A stretch of 64,000 nucleotides of DNA from Rhodocyclaceae bacterium (GCA_023150275.1 JAKLLG010000001.1:62001-126000); one strand, 5' to 3'. Positions 37,065 to 46,304 are shown, numbered from the stretch's first letter. Program-made: numbers and translations. The notes: generated from the letters alone by a model not told the origin.

Positions 37065-37849
37065 TTCTCCCGCAGCCACAGAACGAAGCCGAGAAACTGA
37101 AGTCGCTGGCACTTGCGTTCGGCGTGCACCTCGCGCTCGTCGTGGCCCTGTTCGTCGGCGTGCAGTGGAAAAGCCGGCCACCCGCCTCGGTCGAGGTCGA
37201 ACTGTGGAGCAATGTGCCGGCCCCCCGCGCCTTGCCTCCGGCCCCGGCGCCGCCGCAGGAAGTGAAGCCCGAGCCCAGACCCGAACCGCCGAAGCCGGAA
37301 CCAAAAGTTGAACAGAAACCGGAACCGAAGCCCGACATTGCGGTGAAGGACGACAAGAAGAAGAAAGAGGAGCCGAAAAAGCCGGAGCCACCGAAGAAGG
37401 AAGAAGTCAAGAAACCGGAACCGCCGCGCCCCTCGTTCGAAGAGGAACTGAAGCGCGAACAGAAGCAGCTCGAACAGCAGAAGCGCATGGCGGCGCAGTC
37501 CGCCCGCGCCGACGCCGAGGCGCGCGCGATGAACGAGGCACGCGCCGAGCAGGCTGCTGCCGCACGCAGCCGCGGCCTGACCGACTATGCCGGCAAGATC
37601 CGCGGCAAGGTCCGCGGCAACATTGTGCTGCCGCAGGGGATACAGGGAAACCCCGAGGCGATCTTCATGGTCACGCAATTGCCTTCCGGTGAAGTCATCG
37701 ACGTAAAGATGAAGAAATCGAGCGGCAATGCGAACCTCGATGCGGCGATCGAACGTGCAATCCTGAAGTCTTCACCGCTGCCCAAGCCCGACCAGCCTGA
37801 ACTCTTCCAGCGTGTGCTGGAGATCAAGTACCGGCCCTTCGAAGAATAG
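37061..37849 (+). CDS. tolA: Tol-Pal system energy transducer TolA
   Basis: A 262-residue protein. One N-terminal membrane helix (about 14-34, SLALAFGVHLALVVALFVGV) is followed by a Pro/Glu/Lys-rich periplasmic stretch (about 50-120), a charged helical segment (about 120-170) and the C-terminal TonB/TolA domain (about 172-262, GNIVLPQGIQGNPEAIFMV). It links the TolQR motor to TolB-Pal. The linker is shorter and more Pro-rich than in E. coli TolA (421 residues). Confidence 0.93.
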   Translation: MILPQPQNEAEKLKSLALAFGVHLALVVALFVGVQWKSRPPASVEVELWSNVPAPRALPPAPAPPQEVKPEPRPEPPKPEPKVEQKPEPKPDIAVKDDKKKKEEPKKPEPPKKEEVKKPEPPRPSFEEELKREQKQLEQQKRMAAQSARADAEARAMNEARAEQAAAARSRGLTDYAGKIRGKVRGNIVLPQGIQGNPEAIFMVTQLPSGEVIDVKMKKSSGNANLDAAIERAILKSSPLPKPDQPELFQRVLEIKYRPFEE

Positions 37850-37916
37850 AAAAGCCTGCTCACAAATTGAACGAGTAAGTATCGGTATAATCACGACTTT
37901 CCCGAAAGCTACATTC

Positions 37917-39203
37917 ATGACAACAGCGAATTTCAGTCGCCTTCGCCGCCTTCTGCTGCTCGGTTTCGCCGCCGTCGGCGTTTCGGCGCACGCCCAGCTG
38001 TCGATCGAGGTGACCGGCGCCGGCGCCAACCGCATTACGGTGACCATTGCCGACTTCGGCGGCGAACCCGGCCTGTCGCGCGCGATCACCAGCGTCATTC
38101 GTGGCGACCTCGAGCGCTCCGGCCTGTTCAAGATGATCGAGCAGGCGCAGCCCAGCCTCACCGAGGCAAGCAGCATCGACTTGGCCGCCGCACGCGGCCG
38201 CGGTGCCGATGCCATCGCCGCCGGCAGCATCGGCGCGACCGGCGATGGCCGCAACGAGGCTCGCTTTCGTCTGTTCGACACCAACAAGCAGGTACAGCTC
38301 GCCGGCGCCGCCTTCGTCACCGGCGCACCGCAACTGCGCGCCGCCGGCCACCGTATCGCCGACGTCATCTACGAAAAACTGACCGGCGAACCCGGCGTCT
38401 TTTCCACGCGCATCGCCTATGTGGTCAAGGCCGGACTGAACCGCTTCGAACTGCAGATCGCCGATGCCGACGGTCAGAACGCCCAGGCCGCGCTGATCTC
38501 GAAGGAACCGATCATTTCGCCGGCCTGGTCCCCCGATGGAACGCGGCTCGCCTACGTTTCGTTCGAGAACAAGAAACCGGTGATCTACGTGCATTCGCTG
38601 GCGACCGGCAAGCGCACCGTGGCCGCCAACTTCAAGGGGTCCAACTCGGCCCCGACCTGGTCGCCGGACGGCCGCAAGCTCGCCGTGGTGCTCACCAAGG
38701 ACGGCGGCTCGCAGCTGTTCACGGTGAATGCCGACGGCTCCGGCGTCAGCCGGCTGACGTCCTCGGGCTCCATCGATACCGAGCCGCAGTTCTCGCCCGA
38801 CGGCCAGCACATCTACTTCACCTCGGATCGTGGCGGCAGCCCGCAGATCTATCGCGTTCCGAGCAGCGGTGGCGGTGCCCAGCGCGTCACCTTCGAAGGC
38901 AGCTACAACGTCACGCCGCGTCTGTCGCCGGATGGCAAGACGATGGCCTTCATCACACGCGGCAACGGCGGCTTCCGCCTTGCCGTGATGGACCTCGCCA
39001 ACAAGCAGGTCCAGGTACTCACCGACTCGTTCAAGGACGAGTCGCCGAGTTTCGCCCCCAATGGCCGCATGATCCTGATCGCCACCGAAATCGGCGGTCG
39101 TGGCGTGCTCTCCGCCGTATCGGTGGATGGCCGAGTCAAGCAGCGCCTGTCGGTTGCCGCCGGCGACGTGCGCGAGCCGGCCTGGGGTCCATATCAGAAA
39201 TAG
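37917..39203 (+). CDS. tolB: Tol-Pal system beta-propeller protein TolB
   Basis: A 428-residue periplasmic protein: signal peptide (about 1-27, ending SAHA), N-terminal domain (about 30-165) and a C-terminal six-bladed propeller with repeated SPDG motifs (WSPDGTRLAYVS, WSPDGRKLAVV, FSPDGQHIYFTS, LSPDGKTMAFIT). TolB shuttles between Pal and TolA. TATAAT at 37886-37891, 25 bp before the ATG, may provide an internal promoter in addition to the operon transcript. Confidence 0.95.
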   Translation: MTTANFSRLRRLLLLGFAAVGVSAHAQLSIEVTGAGANRITVTIADFGGEPGLSRAITSVIRGDLERSGLFKMIEQAQPSLTEASSIDLAAARGRGADAIAAGSIGATGDGRNEARFRLFDTNKQVQLAGAAFVTGAPQLRAAGHRIADVIYEKLTGEPGVFSTRIAYVVKAGLNRFELQIADADGQNAQAALISKEPIISPAWSPDGTRLAYVSFENKKPVIYVHSLATGKRTVAANFKGSNSAPTWSPDGRKLAVVLTKDGGSQLFTVNADGSGVSRLTSSGSIDTEPQFSPDGQHIYFTSDRGGSPQIYRVPSSGGGAQRVTFEGSYNVTPRLSPDGKTMAFITRGNGGFRLAVMDLANKQVQVLTDSFKDESPSFAPNGRMILIATEIGGRGVLSAVSVDGRVKQRLSVAAGDVREPAWGPYQK

Positions 39204-39232
39204 TCATTCGCGTTTTTAGTCAGGAGAACACC

Positions 39233-39754
39233 ATGAAGCATCTCGTCATTCCCGCACTGCTCGCCCTGCTCGTCGCCGGCTGCAGTTCCACCCCGGATAC
39301 CGGTGCCGAGCAGAGCGGCGCCCCGGTCGAAGGCCGTGACGGCGTCCGCACCGTGACCACGGGCGGCGTCGGCAGCAGCCAGCTGCCGGCCATCCTCACC
39401 GATCCGAAGAGCATCCTCTCGAAGCGCAGCGTTTACTTCGACTACGACAGCTTCGAGATCAAGCCGGAATTCAAGGATCTCGTCGCCGCCCACGCCAAGT
39501 TCCTCAACGAGAATCGCCAGTTCCGCATTCTCGTGCAGGGCAACACCGACGAGCGCGGCAGCCGCGAATACAACGTCGCCCTGGGTCAGAAGCGTGCCGA
39601 CGCCGTGAAGAAGGCGCTCACCTTGCTCGGCGTCCGTGAAGATCAGGTCGAATCGGTCAGCCTCGGCGAGGAAAAACCCGCGTGCGTCGACCAGAACGAC
39701 AACTGCTGGGCGAAGAACCGCCGCAGCGACATCCTCTATAACGGCGAGTTCTGA
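39233..39754 (+). CDS. pal: Peptidoglycan-associated lipoprotein Pal
   Basis: A 173-residue lipoprotein with lipobox LVAGC (C17 is the lipidation site) and a C-terminal OmpA-like peptidoglycan-binding domain: VYFDYDSFEIKPEF, VQGNTDERGSREYNVALGQKRADAV and the closing RRSDILY. It anchors the outer membrane to peptidoglycan and is the outer-membrane end of the Tol-Pal bridge. A clear AGGAGA precedes the ATG. Confidence 0.96.
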   Translation: MKHLVIPALLALLVAGCSSTPDTGAEQSGAPVEGRDGVRTVTTGGVGSSQLPAILTDPKSILSKRSVYFDYDSFEIKPEFKDLVAAHAKFLNENRQFRILVQGNTDERGSREYNVALGQKRADAVKKALTLLGVREDQVESVSLGEEKPACVDQNDNCWAKNRRSDILYNGEF

Positions 39755-39756
39755 AC

Positions 39757-40536
39757 ATGACCGCCCAGCGCCTCGCGCTCGCCATCGCCGCCATCGGCAC
39801 CCTGGCCTCGACACCTGCCTGGGCCCTCTTCGGCGACGACGAGGCGCGCCGCCAGGTCAGCGAGTTGCGCACGCAAACGAACGAGCGTCTTGAAACACAG
39901 GGCCGCGCGCAGCTCGACCTGGCCAACCAGATCGAAGCCCTCAAGAGCGAAGTCGCGCGCCTGCGCGGCCAGGTCGAAACGCTGACCTACGAACTGGAAA
40001 CAACGAAGAAGCGGCAGCAAGACTTCTACATCGACCTCGACGAGCGCCTGCGCAAGATCGAACCGGCAAGCGCTGCCACCACTGCCGGGACACCGGCAGC
40101 GGCAGGCGGCAAACCGGCCGCCGATGGCGCCCCCGGCGGCACGGCGAGCAAACCCGCCGATCCGGCGGCAGAAGCCAATGCCTATGAGGCTGCGCTGAAC
40201 CAGTTCAAGGCCGGCAAGTACAAGGAAGCGGCGGCTGCCTTCGATACCTTCGTCAAGACTCATCCGAACAGCGACCTCGCACCATCGGCGCAGTACTGGC
40301 TGGGCAATTCGTACTACGGCCAGCGCGATTGCAAGAAGGCCATCGAGGCGCAGAAGCTGGTCGTTTCGCGCTGGGGCGATCACCCGAAGGCGCCGGACGC
40401 GATGCTCAACATGTCGACCTGCCAGCAGGAGCTGGGCGACGCGAAGGCCGCCCGGCAGACGATGGAAATGCTGGTTTCCAAGTATCCCGGCAGCGCCGCT
40501 GCCGCCACGGCCAGCCAGCGCCTGAAGAAGAAGTGA
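39757..40536 (+). CDS. cpoB: Cell division coordinator CpoB (YbgF)
   Basis: A 259-residue periplasmic protein with a signal peptide (about 1-25, ending PAWA), an N-terminal trimerising coiled coil (about 30-95), an Ala/Gly/Pro linker and C-terminal TPR repeats (about 140-259, ending in SAAAATASQRLKKK). In E. coli it coordinates Tol-Pal with peptidoglycan synthase PBP1b. It begins 2 nt after the pal stop, and its own stop overlaps the queE GTG. Confidence 0.93.
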   Translation: MTAQRLALAIAAIGTLASTPAWALFGDDEARRQVSELRTQTNERLETQGRAQLDLANQIEALKSEVARLRGQVETLTYELETTKKRQQDFYIDLDERLRKIEPASAATTAGTPAAAGGKPAADGAPGGTASKPADPAAEANAYEAALNQFKAGKYKEAAAAFDTFVKTHPNSDLAPSAQYWLGNSYYGQRDCKKAIEAQKLVVSRWGDHPKAPDAMLNMSTCQQELGDAKAARQTMEMLVSKYPGSAAAATASQRLKKK

Positions 40537-41198
40537 CCGCGGTACCGGATCGCGACGCGCTTTCGTTGCGCGTCAGCGAAATCTTTTTCTCCCTGCAGGG
40601 AGAAAGCACGCGCGTCGGGCTGCCGACCGTATTCATCCGCCTCACCGGTTGCCCGCTCCGCTGTCGCTGGTGCGATACGGCCTATGCCTTCAGCGGTGGC
40701 GAGCAGCGCACGATTGCCGACATCCTGCGCGAAACCGCGACGCACGGCACCCGCACGGCCTGCGTCACCGGTGGCGAACCCCTCGCGCAGAAGAATTGCC
40801 TGCCCCTGCTGTCGGCGCTCTGCGACGCCGGTTTCGATGTGTCACTGGAAACCTCCGGCGCGCTCGACATCGGCGACGTCGATCCGCGCGTCTCGCGCAT
40901 CATGGATCTCAAGGCGCCCGCTTCGGGCGAAGCCGAGCGCAACTGCCTGGAAAACATCCCGCTGCTCAACGCCCATGACGAAGTGAAGATCGTGCTCGCT
41001 GATCGTGCCGACTACGAGTGGGCGCGCGCCCTGCTGACGACGCACCGGCTCACCGAGCGCTGCCCGGTGCTGCTCTCGCCGGTGCAGGGCGAACTGGCCC
41101 CGGCGCAGCTCGCCGAATGGATTCTCGCCGACCGGCTGCCCGTCCGTTTCCAGTTGCAATTGCACAAGGTGCTTTGGGGTAACATGAAGGGCAAATAG
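40533..41198 (+). CDS. queE: 7-carboxy-7-deazaguanine synthase QueE
   Basis: A 221-residue radical SAM enzyme of queuosine/7-deazaguanine biosynthesis. The cluster cysteines are CPLRCRWC (CX3CX2C), preceded by FSLQGESTRVGLPTVFIRLTG, with CVTGGEP and the final LQLHKVLWG typical of the family. The start is the GTG at 40533, overlapping the cpoB stop (GTGA). The partner gene queC lies 5 kb downstream, across the liv operon. tol-pal-queE linkage is frequent in proteobacteria. Confidence 0.94.
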   Translation: MTAVPDRDALSLRVSEIFFSLQGESTRVGLPTVFIRLTGCPLRCRWCDTAYAFSGGEQRTIADILRETATHGTRTACVTGGEPLAQKNCLPLLSALCDAGFDVSLETSGALDIGDVDPRVSRIMDLKAPASGEAERNCLENIPLLNAHDEVKIVLADRADYEWARALLTTHRLTERCPVLLSPVQGELAPAQLAEWILADRLPVRFQLQLHKVLWGNMKGK

Positions 41199-41219
41199 TC
41201 CCGCAGGGAGACCGTGAAA

Positions 41220-41582
41220 ATGAGTGACGAGCGCCGCCAGTTTTCCCGCATTGCCTTTCACAGCCCGGCAGAGTTGACGACCGGTCGTCGTCACGACCAG
41301 GTGGTCGTTCTCGACCTCTCGCTGAAAGGCGCATTGCTGCGCATGCCGGCCGATCATGTGGTTGCGCGGGGCGAGAACTGCGCGCTGCACATCGACCTCG
41401 GCGAGGGCAGTGCCGGCATCCGCATGCAGGGCATTGCCGTTCATGTCGAAGGGCTCTACGTCGGTCTCGCCTGCCGCAACCTTGATCTCGACAGCGCGAC
41501 CCACCTGCGCCGCCTCGTCGAACTCAATCTCGGCGATCCTGGCCTGCTGGAACGCGAACTCGGCGCGCTGGTAGGTGAGTAG
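41220..41582 (+). CDS. PilZ-domain c-di-GMP-binding protein
   Basis: A 120-residue single PilZ domain. The c-di-GMP-binding signature is present: RRQFSR near the N-terminus (RxxxR) and DLSLKG about 30 residues later (D/NxSxxG). It should act as a cytoplasmic c-di-GMP receptor with an unknown partner. The ATG at 41220 lies about 9 nt after CAGGGAGA; a GTG at 41214 is too close to that site. It follows queE by 21 nt and converges on livF with 6 bp between stops. Confidence 0.9.
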   Translation: MSDERRQFSRIAFHSPAELTTGRRHDQVVVLDLSLKGALLRMPADHVVARGENCALHIDLGEGSAGIRMQGIAVHVEGLYVGLACRNLDLDSATHLRRLVELNLGDPGLLERELGALVGE

Positions 41583-41588
41583 GGCGAA

Positions 41589-42311
41589 TCAAACGCCCAG
41601 ATAGCGATGCCAGATGCCGTGATCGGCATCGAGTTCCGCTGAGCTTCCCTGCCAGACCACGCGACCGCGCTCGATCAGTGTGTGCCGGTCGGCCAGCCGG
41701 ATCAGTCGCTCCACATATTTATCGACCACCAGCGTCGTCTGCCCCGCCTCGCGCAGCTGCGCGAGACAGCACCAGATTTCCTCGCGCACCAGCGGCGCCA
41801 GTCCTTCGGTGGCCTCGTCAAGGATCAGCAGGCGCGGATTGGTCATCAACGCGCGGCCGATCGCCAGCATCTGCTGCTCGCCGCCGGAGAGCTGGTTGCC
41901 CATGTTCTGCTGGCGCTCGGCGAGGCGCGGGAAGAGTTCGAAAACGCGTTCAAGCGTCCACGGTTTGGCGACGCCGCGTCGGTTTGCGGCGAAGGCGACG
42001 AGGTTCTCGCGCACGCTGAGGTTGGGGAAAATCTGGCGCCCCTCCGGCACCAGCGCGATACCGGCACGCGCGATGCGGTCCGGCGTCCAGCCGGCGATGC
42101 TCTCGCCGGCAAAACGCAGGGTGCCACCGAGAATGCCCTGCGGCGCCGGCGACAGGCCGCACACGGTGCGCAGCGTGCTGCTCTTGCCCATGCCGTTGCG
42201 CCCGAGCAGCGTCGCCACCTCGCCCTCGGCGACAGCCAGATCGAGGCCGAACAGCACCTGACTCTGGCCGTAGGCGAGCTGCAGGCCAGCAACTTCCAGC
42301 AGGGCGCTCAC
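41589..42311 (-). CDS. livF: Branched-chain amino acid ABC transporter ATPase LivF
   Basis: A 240-residue ATPase: Walker A GRNGMGKSS, signature LSGGEQQML, Walker B LLILDEATEGLAP. LVPEGRQIFPNLSVRENL is typical of LivF. It pairs with LivG to drive uptake. The start is the GTG at 42311, overlapping the livG stop (GTGA). The H-loop histidine position reads DKYVERL instead of the usual DQHxxxxL, which is a departure worth noting. It is the last gene of the operon. Confidence 0.92.
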   Translation of the reverse strand: MSALLEVAGLQLAYGQSQVLFGLDLAVAEGEVATLLGRNGMGKSSTLRTVCGLSPAPQGILGGTLRFAGESIAGWTPDRIARAGIALVPEGRQIFPNLSVRENLVAFAANRRGVAKPWTLERVFELFPRLAERQQNMGNQLSGGEQQMLAIGRALMTNPRLLILDEATEGLAPLVREEIWCCLAQLREAGQTTLVVDKYVERLIRLADRHTLIERGRVVWQGSSAELDADHGIWHRYLGV

Positions 42312-43069
42312 AGGATTTCCTCGCCCAGATACGCGCGGCGCACCTCCGGGTGGGCGCGCACTTCGTCCGGTGAACCAGTGCAAACAAGGCGACCGCCGAC
42401 CAGCACCGACAGACGGTCAGCCAGCCGGAAAACGGCATCCATGTCGTGCTCGACGAGCAGGATCGTGACGTGCCGCGCCAGCTTCTCGATCAGCGCCACC
42501 ATGCGCTCGGACTCCTCCGGGCCGGTGCCGGCCATCGGTTCGTCGAGCAACAAGAGCTTCGGCTTCGTCGCCAGCGCCAGCACCACTTCCAGTTGCCGCT
42601 GCTCGCCGTGCGCGAGGCTGCCGGCGAGCGTGCGCTCACGCCCGCCGAGGCCGACTTCGGTGAGCCAACCGCGCGCCTCGTCGATCAGCGCCTGCTCGTC
42701 ATCCACCGGCTTCCAGAAACGGAAGCCCGAGCCCCAGTCGCGCTGTCGCCCCTTCACCGCCAGCACGACGTTGTCGAGCAGCGTTAGCCGATTGAAGACG
42801 TTGGTGATCTGCCAGGAGCGTGCCATGCCGCGCTGCACGCGGGCATGCATCGGCAGCGCCGTGACATCCTCGCCGGCGAAGACGATGCGCCCCGCATCGG
42901 GCCGCTGGGCACCGGAAATCTGATGGATCAGCGTCGTCTTGCCGGCCCCGTTGGGGCCGATCAGCGCATGTACCTCGCCGGCCCCGACCGCGAACGAAAC
43001 CTCGCTCAAGGCCGTGACGCCGCCGAAATGGCGCGAGACGCCGTCGATGGTGAGCAGGGCCTCACTCAT
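42308..43069 (-). CDS. livG: Branched-chain amino acid ABC transporter ATPase LivG
   Basis: A 253-residue ATPase with Walker A GPNGAGKTT, the LivG-type RSWQITNVFNRLTLLDNV, a signature reading LAHGEQRQLEV, and Walker B LLLLDEPMAGTGPEE with the H-loop LVEHDMD. The start at 43069 (MSEALLTIDG) overlaps the livM stop. It is cytoplasmic and works with LivF on the LivHM channel. Confidence 0.93.
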   Translation of the reverse strand: MSEALLTIDGVSRHFGGVTALSEVSFAVGAGEVHALIGPNGAGKTTLIHQISGAQRPDAGRIVFAGEDVTALPMHARVQRGMARSWQITNVFNRLTLLDNVVLAVKGRQRDWGSGFRFWKPVDDEQALIDEARGWLTEVGLGGRERTLAGSLAHGEQRQLEVVLALATKPKLLLLDEPMAGTGPEESERMVALIEKLARHVTILLVEHDMDAVFRLADRLSVLVGGRLVCTGSPDEVRAHPEVRRAYLGEEIL

Positions 43070-44033
43070 GTTTTTCGGCTCGCGCGAACAGCCCATGCAC
43101 CCAGGCGGCAATCCCCTTCGGCGCGCGGAAGACGACCAGCAGCAGGATCAGGCCGAGCGCCGCATGCCAGTGCGTCGTGTAGTGAGCGAGCACTTCCTCG
43201 ACCAGCAAAAGCACCACCGCACCGACCGCGCCGCCGTAGAGCGCGCCGACGCCGCCGACGATGACCATCACCAGCAGCGTGCCGGACTGCGTCCATTGCA
43301 GCAGGTTGGGGCTGGCGAGCTGGCCATGGTTGGCGATCAGCGCGCCGGCCAGCCCCGCCATCGCCGCGCCGATGACGAAGCACAGCAGCTTGTAGCCGAG
43401 CACCGGATAGCCAAGCCCCTCCATGCGCGACTCGTTCTCGCGGATGGCCTGCAGCACGCGGCCGAAGCGCGCGTGCGTGATGCGGTCGAGCAGACAGAGG
43501 CACAGCCCGAGGCAAGCCAGCGTCACCCAGTAGAAAGTTGCATCGTTCTTAAGATCGAGCGGACCGAAGGTTGAGCGCACCGCCAGCGACAGCCCGTCGT
43601 CACCGCCCCAGGTCTTCATCGAGATAGCGAGGTAATAGATCATCTGGGCGAAGGCCAGCGTGATCATGATGAAGTAGACGCCGCGCGTGCGCAGGCTGAC
43701 GAAGCCGATGCCGAGCGCGAGCACTGCCGCAACGACGATCGCCGCCGGCCAGGCAATCGCGGCCGAGGCGACGCCCGATTCCATCAGCACCGCCACCGTG
43801 TAGGCGCCGGCGCCGAAGAACGCGGCGTGGCCGAAGGCGACCATGCCGCCAAAACCGACGATGAAATTGAGGCTGGTCGCCGCCAGTGCAAAGATCAGCA
43901 CGCGCGCCGCGAAGGAGATGTAGAACTCCTGTCCAAAGGCCTGCAACACCGGCGGCAGCAGCGCCAGCAGTGCAAAGACCCCGGCCGCCAGCAGGCGACG
44001 CCGGGTGCTTTGACGATAGATCGCGCCGCTCAT
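43062..44033 (-). CDS. livM: Branched-chain amino acid ABC transporter permease LivM
   Basis: A 323-residue permease with about nine helices and the LivM blocks SLNFIVGFGGMVAFGHAAFFGAGAYT and GHLGxYP-like AIRENESRMEGLGY. It forms the membrane channel with LivH. The ATG at 44033 is just past the livH stop (44035-44037); a GTG at 44042 would overlap livH. Confidence 0.92.
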   Translation of the reverse strand: MSGAIYRQSTRRRLLAAGVFALLALLPPVLQAFGQEFYISFAARVLIFALAATSLNFIVGFGGMVAFGHAAFFGAGAYTVAVLMESGVASAAIAWPAAIVVAAVLALGIGFVSLRTRGVYFIMITLAFAQMIYYLAISMKTWGGDDGLSLAVRSTFGPLDLKNDATFYWVTLACLGLCLCLLDRITHARFGRVLQAIRENESRMEGLGYPVLGYKLLCFVIGAAMAGLAGALIANHGQLASPNLLQWTQSGTLLVMVIVGGVGALYGGAVGAVVLLLVEEVLAHYTTHWHAALGLILLLVVFRAPKGIAAWVHGLFARAEKHE

Positions 44034-44034
44034 G

Positions 44035-44949
44035 TCAGCCACGGGCGGGGAACAGGCCGGCGGGCTTCCAGAAGAGGATCGCCGCCATCAGCACGTAGAT
44101 GAGGATCGCCGCCAGCGCCGGCCCGAGGTGGGCGGCCACTTCGCCGGGCAGGAAGCTCCTGAGCAGCCAGGGCAGCAGCGCGCGGCCGAGCGTATCGACG
44201 ACACCGACGAGCAGGCTGCCGACCAGCGCACCGCGGATGGAACCGATGCCGCCGATGACGATCACCACGAAGGCGAGGATCAGGATGCTCTCGCCCATGC
44301 CGACCTGCACCGCCAGCAGCGGCCCGAGCATCGCGCCGGCCAACGCGCAGAGCCCGGCGCCGACAGCGAAGACGAGGGTGAACAGCCGCTTGACGTTGAT
44401 GCCGAGCGCCTCGGTCATCTCGCGGTTCGAGGCGCCGGCGCGCACCCACATGCCGACGCGCGTCTTCGCCACGGCGATATACAGCGCCAGCGCGACGAGC
44501 ACGCCGACGGCGATGATCAGCAGACGGAAGGCCGGGTAGCTGAATCCCGCGATCTCCACCGGCCCGGACAGCGCCTCCGGCGCATTGAGCATCACCGGCT
44601 GGTCGCCCCAGATTGCGCGCACCGCCTCGTTAGCGATCAGGATCAGCGCGAAGGTGGCGAGCACCTGCGACAGGTGGTCGCGTGTGTAGAGCCGGCGCAG
44701 CACGGCGAGTTCGAGCAGCGCACCGACCGCCATCGTGCCGGCCACCGCTGCCAGCACGCCGATCACGAACGAGCCCGACGCCGCCGCCACGGCCGCTGCC
44801 AGATAGGCGCCGACCATGTACAGGGAACCGTGCGCCAGGTTGATCATGTCCATGATCCCGAACACGAGCGTCAACCCGGCCGCCAGCAGGAAGAGCATGA
44901 GGCCGAACTGAAGCCCGTTGAGAGCCTGTTCGAGGATGAGTTGCGTCAC
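44035..44949 (-). CDS. livH: Branched-chain amino acid ABC transporter permease LivH
   Basis: A 304-residue permease with eight or nine helices. GIMDMINLAHGSLYMVGAY near the start and AFVVIVIGGIGSIRGALVGSLLVG are LivH signatures. The likely start is a GTG at 44949 (VTQLILEQALNGLQ); no suitable ATG exists and the Shine-Dalgarno is poor. It is separated from livK by an 86-nt gap holding a strong hairpin repeat, which may lower expression of the membrane genes relative to the binding protein. Confidence 0.9.
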   Translation of the reverse strand: MTQLILEQALNGLQFGLMLFLLAAGLTLVFGIMDMINLAHGSLYMVGAYLAAAVAAASGSFVIGVLAAVAGTMAVGALLELAVLRRLYTRDHLSQVLATFALILIANEAVRAIWGDQPVMLNAPEALSGPVEIAGFSYPAFRLLIIAVGVLVALALYIAVAKTRVGMWVRAGASNREMTEALGINVKRLFTLVFAVGAGLCALAGAMLGPLLAVQVGMGESILILAFVVIVIGGIGSIRGALVGSLLVGVVDTLGRALLPWLLRSFLPGEVAAHLGPALAAILIYVLMAAILFWKPAGLFPARG

Positions 44950-44963
44950 GGGAGAACCATCAA

Positions 44964-45026
44964 CCACAGAGACACAGAGGCACAGAGAAGTGCAGAGAAA
45001 GACTCTGTGTCTCTGTGCCTCTGTGG
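44964..45026. repeat. 24-bp inverted repeat (CACAGAG-type) between livK and livH
   Basis: The arms at 44964-44987 and 45003-45026 are complementary over 24 bp with two mismatches and a 15-nt loop. They are built of CACAGAG units. Similar CACAGAG/CTCTGTG elements are scattered in many proteobacterial genomes. There is no T-run. In this position the hairpin would protect the livK mRNA 3' end or attenuate livHMGF. Confidence 0.75.
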
Positions 45027-45035
45027 TGAAGGGTT

Positions 45036-46205
45036 TTACTTCATCTTGCAGGAGGCAGCATACGCATCGGCGTGGTTCGAGAAGATCGTCCCCATCGTCT
45101 TGTTGGTCACGCGCCCCTGAACGTCCTTGCCGATCACGCGCAGCACGTAGTTCTGCACCGGGTAGTGGTTGCTGTTGAACTTGAAGTCTCCGCGCACCGA
45201 CTTGAAGCGCTTGGCTTGCAGCGCCTTCTGCAGCGCCGCCTTGTCGTCGAGCTTGCCCTTCACGTCGCGCACGGCGGCATCCATGAGCAGCGCGGCGTCG
45301 TAACCCTGCGAGGCATAGAGCGACGGGAGCCGCCCGTATTCCTTCTCGAAATCGGCGACGAAGCGCTTGTTCTCCGGGTTGTCGAAATCGTGCGCCCAGT
45401 GCGAGGAATTGAACATGCCGAGCATCGGCGCACCGACTGCCTTGATCACATCCTCGTCGGCCGAGAAACCCGGCGCGAAGAGCTGGATGTCCTTGGAGAG
45501 GCCGGCGGCGACGAACTGCTTGACGAAGTTGATGCCCATGCCGCCCGGCAGGAAGAAGAACAGCGCATCCGGCTTCGAGGCACGGATCTGTGCCAGTTCC
45601 GCTGCATAGTCGAGCTGGCCGAGCTTGGTGTAGACCTCTTCCGCCTTGCCCTTGTAGAAGCGCTTGAAGCCCGCGACCGCATCCTTGCCGCCGGGGTAGT
45701 TCGGCGTGACGATGGCAACGTTGCGGAAGCCCTTGTCCTGTACGTACTTGCCCATCGCCTCGTGCAGGTTGTCGTTCTGCCAGGCGACGTTGAAGAAGAA
45801 GGGGTTGCACTGCTCGCCAGCGTACTGCGAGGGGCCGGCGTTGGCCGAAATGTAGAAGGTCTTGTTGTCGAATACCTGCGGGCCGACGGCGAGCATGATG
45901 TTGGAGAAGACGATGCCGGTCATGAAGTCGACCTTCTCCTTCTTGAGAAATTTCTCGGTTTCCGCCTTGGCGACGTCCGGTTTCTGCTGGTCGTCGGCGA
46001 TGATCACTTCAGCCGGCAGGTTGCCGATCTTGCCGTTCAGGTGCTTGACCGCGAGATTGAAGCCGTCGCGGATATCGACCCCCAGCCCGGCGCCGGGGCC
46101 GGACAGCGTCGACACGAAGCCGACCTTGACCTTGTCGGCCGCAAAGGCGGGAGAGGCGAACAGCAGCGAAGCGGCAAGAGCTTGGGCAAGGGCGGTCAGG
46201 CGCAT
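45036..46205 (-). CDS. livK: Branched-chain amino acid-type ABC transporter substrate-binding protein
   Basis: A 389-residue periplasmic binding protein. The signal peptide is about 1-22 (LLFASPAFA), and the type I fold begins KVKVGFVSTLSGPGAGLGVDIRDGFNLAV. It delivers ligand to LivHM. Ligands of this large family range from leucine to amides and aromatic acids; YISANAGPSQYAGEQCNPFFF is common in paralogues that are not strict leucine binders, so the substrate is open. It is the first gene of the operon with GGAG before the ATG. The rest of 46206-46319, between livK and queC, holds only promoters. Confidence 0.9.
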   Translation of the reverse strand: MRLTALAQALAASLLFASPAFAADKVKVGFVSTLSGPGAGLGVDIRDGFNLAVKHLNGKIGNLPAEVIIADDQQKPDVAKAETEKFLKKEKVDFMTGIVFSNIMLAVGPQVFDNKTFYISANAGPSQYAGEQCNPFFFNVAWQNDNLHEAMGKYVQDKGFRNVAIVTPNYPGGKDAVAGFKRFYKGKAEEVYTKLGQLDYAAELAQIRASKPDALFFFLPGGMGINFVKQFVAAGLSKDIQLFAPGFSADEDVIKAVGAPMLGMFNSSHWAHDFDNPENKRFVADFEKEYGRLPSLYASQGYDAALLMDAAVRDVKGKLDDKAALQKALQAKRFKSVRGDFKFNSNHYPVQNYVLRVIGKDVQGRVTNKTMGTIFSNHADAYAASCKMK

Positions 46206-46304
46206 GGAGGTCTCCGGTTGTCGTTTTTTGCCAGGCGGGCAGGAAAGGCCAAATTGTAGCGCAGGAACAATCAGATACCGTCGCGTTCCAAGCCGTATTC
46301 AGGG

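Noticed and set aside
37240..37430. Low-complexity repeats
   Set aside because: They encode the Pro/Glu/Lys-rich linker of TolA, normal for the family.
41589..46205. An amide or urea-type (urt/fmd) transporter instead of liv
   Set aside because: No urease or amidase gene is linked, so the general liv name is used with the ligand left open.
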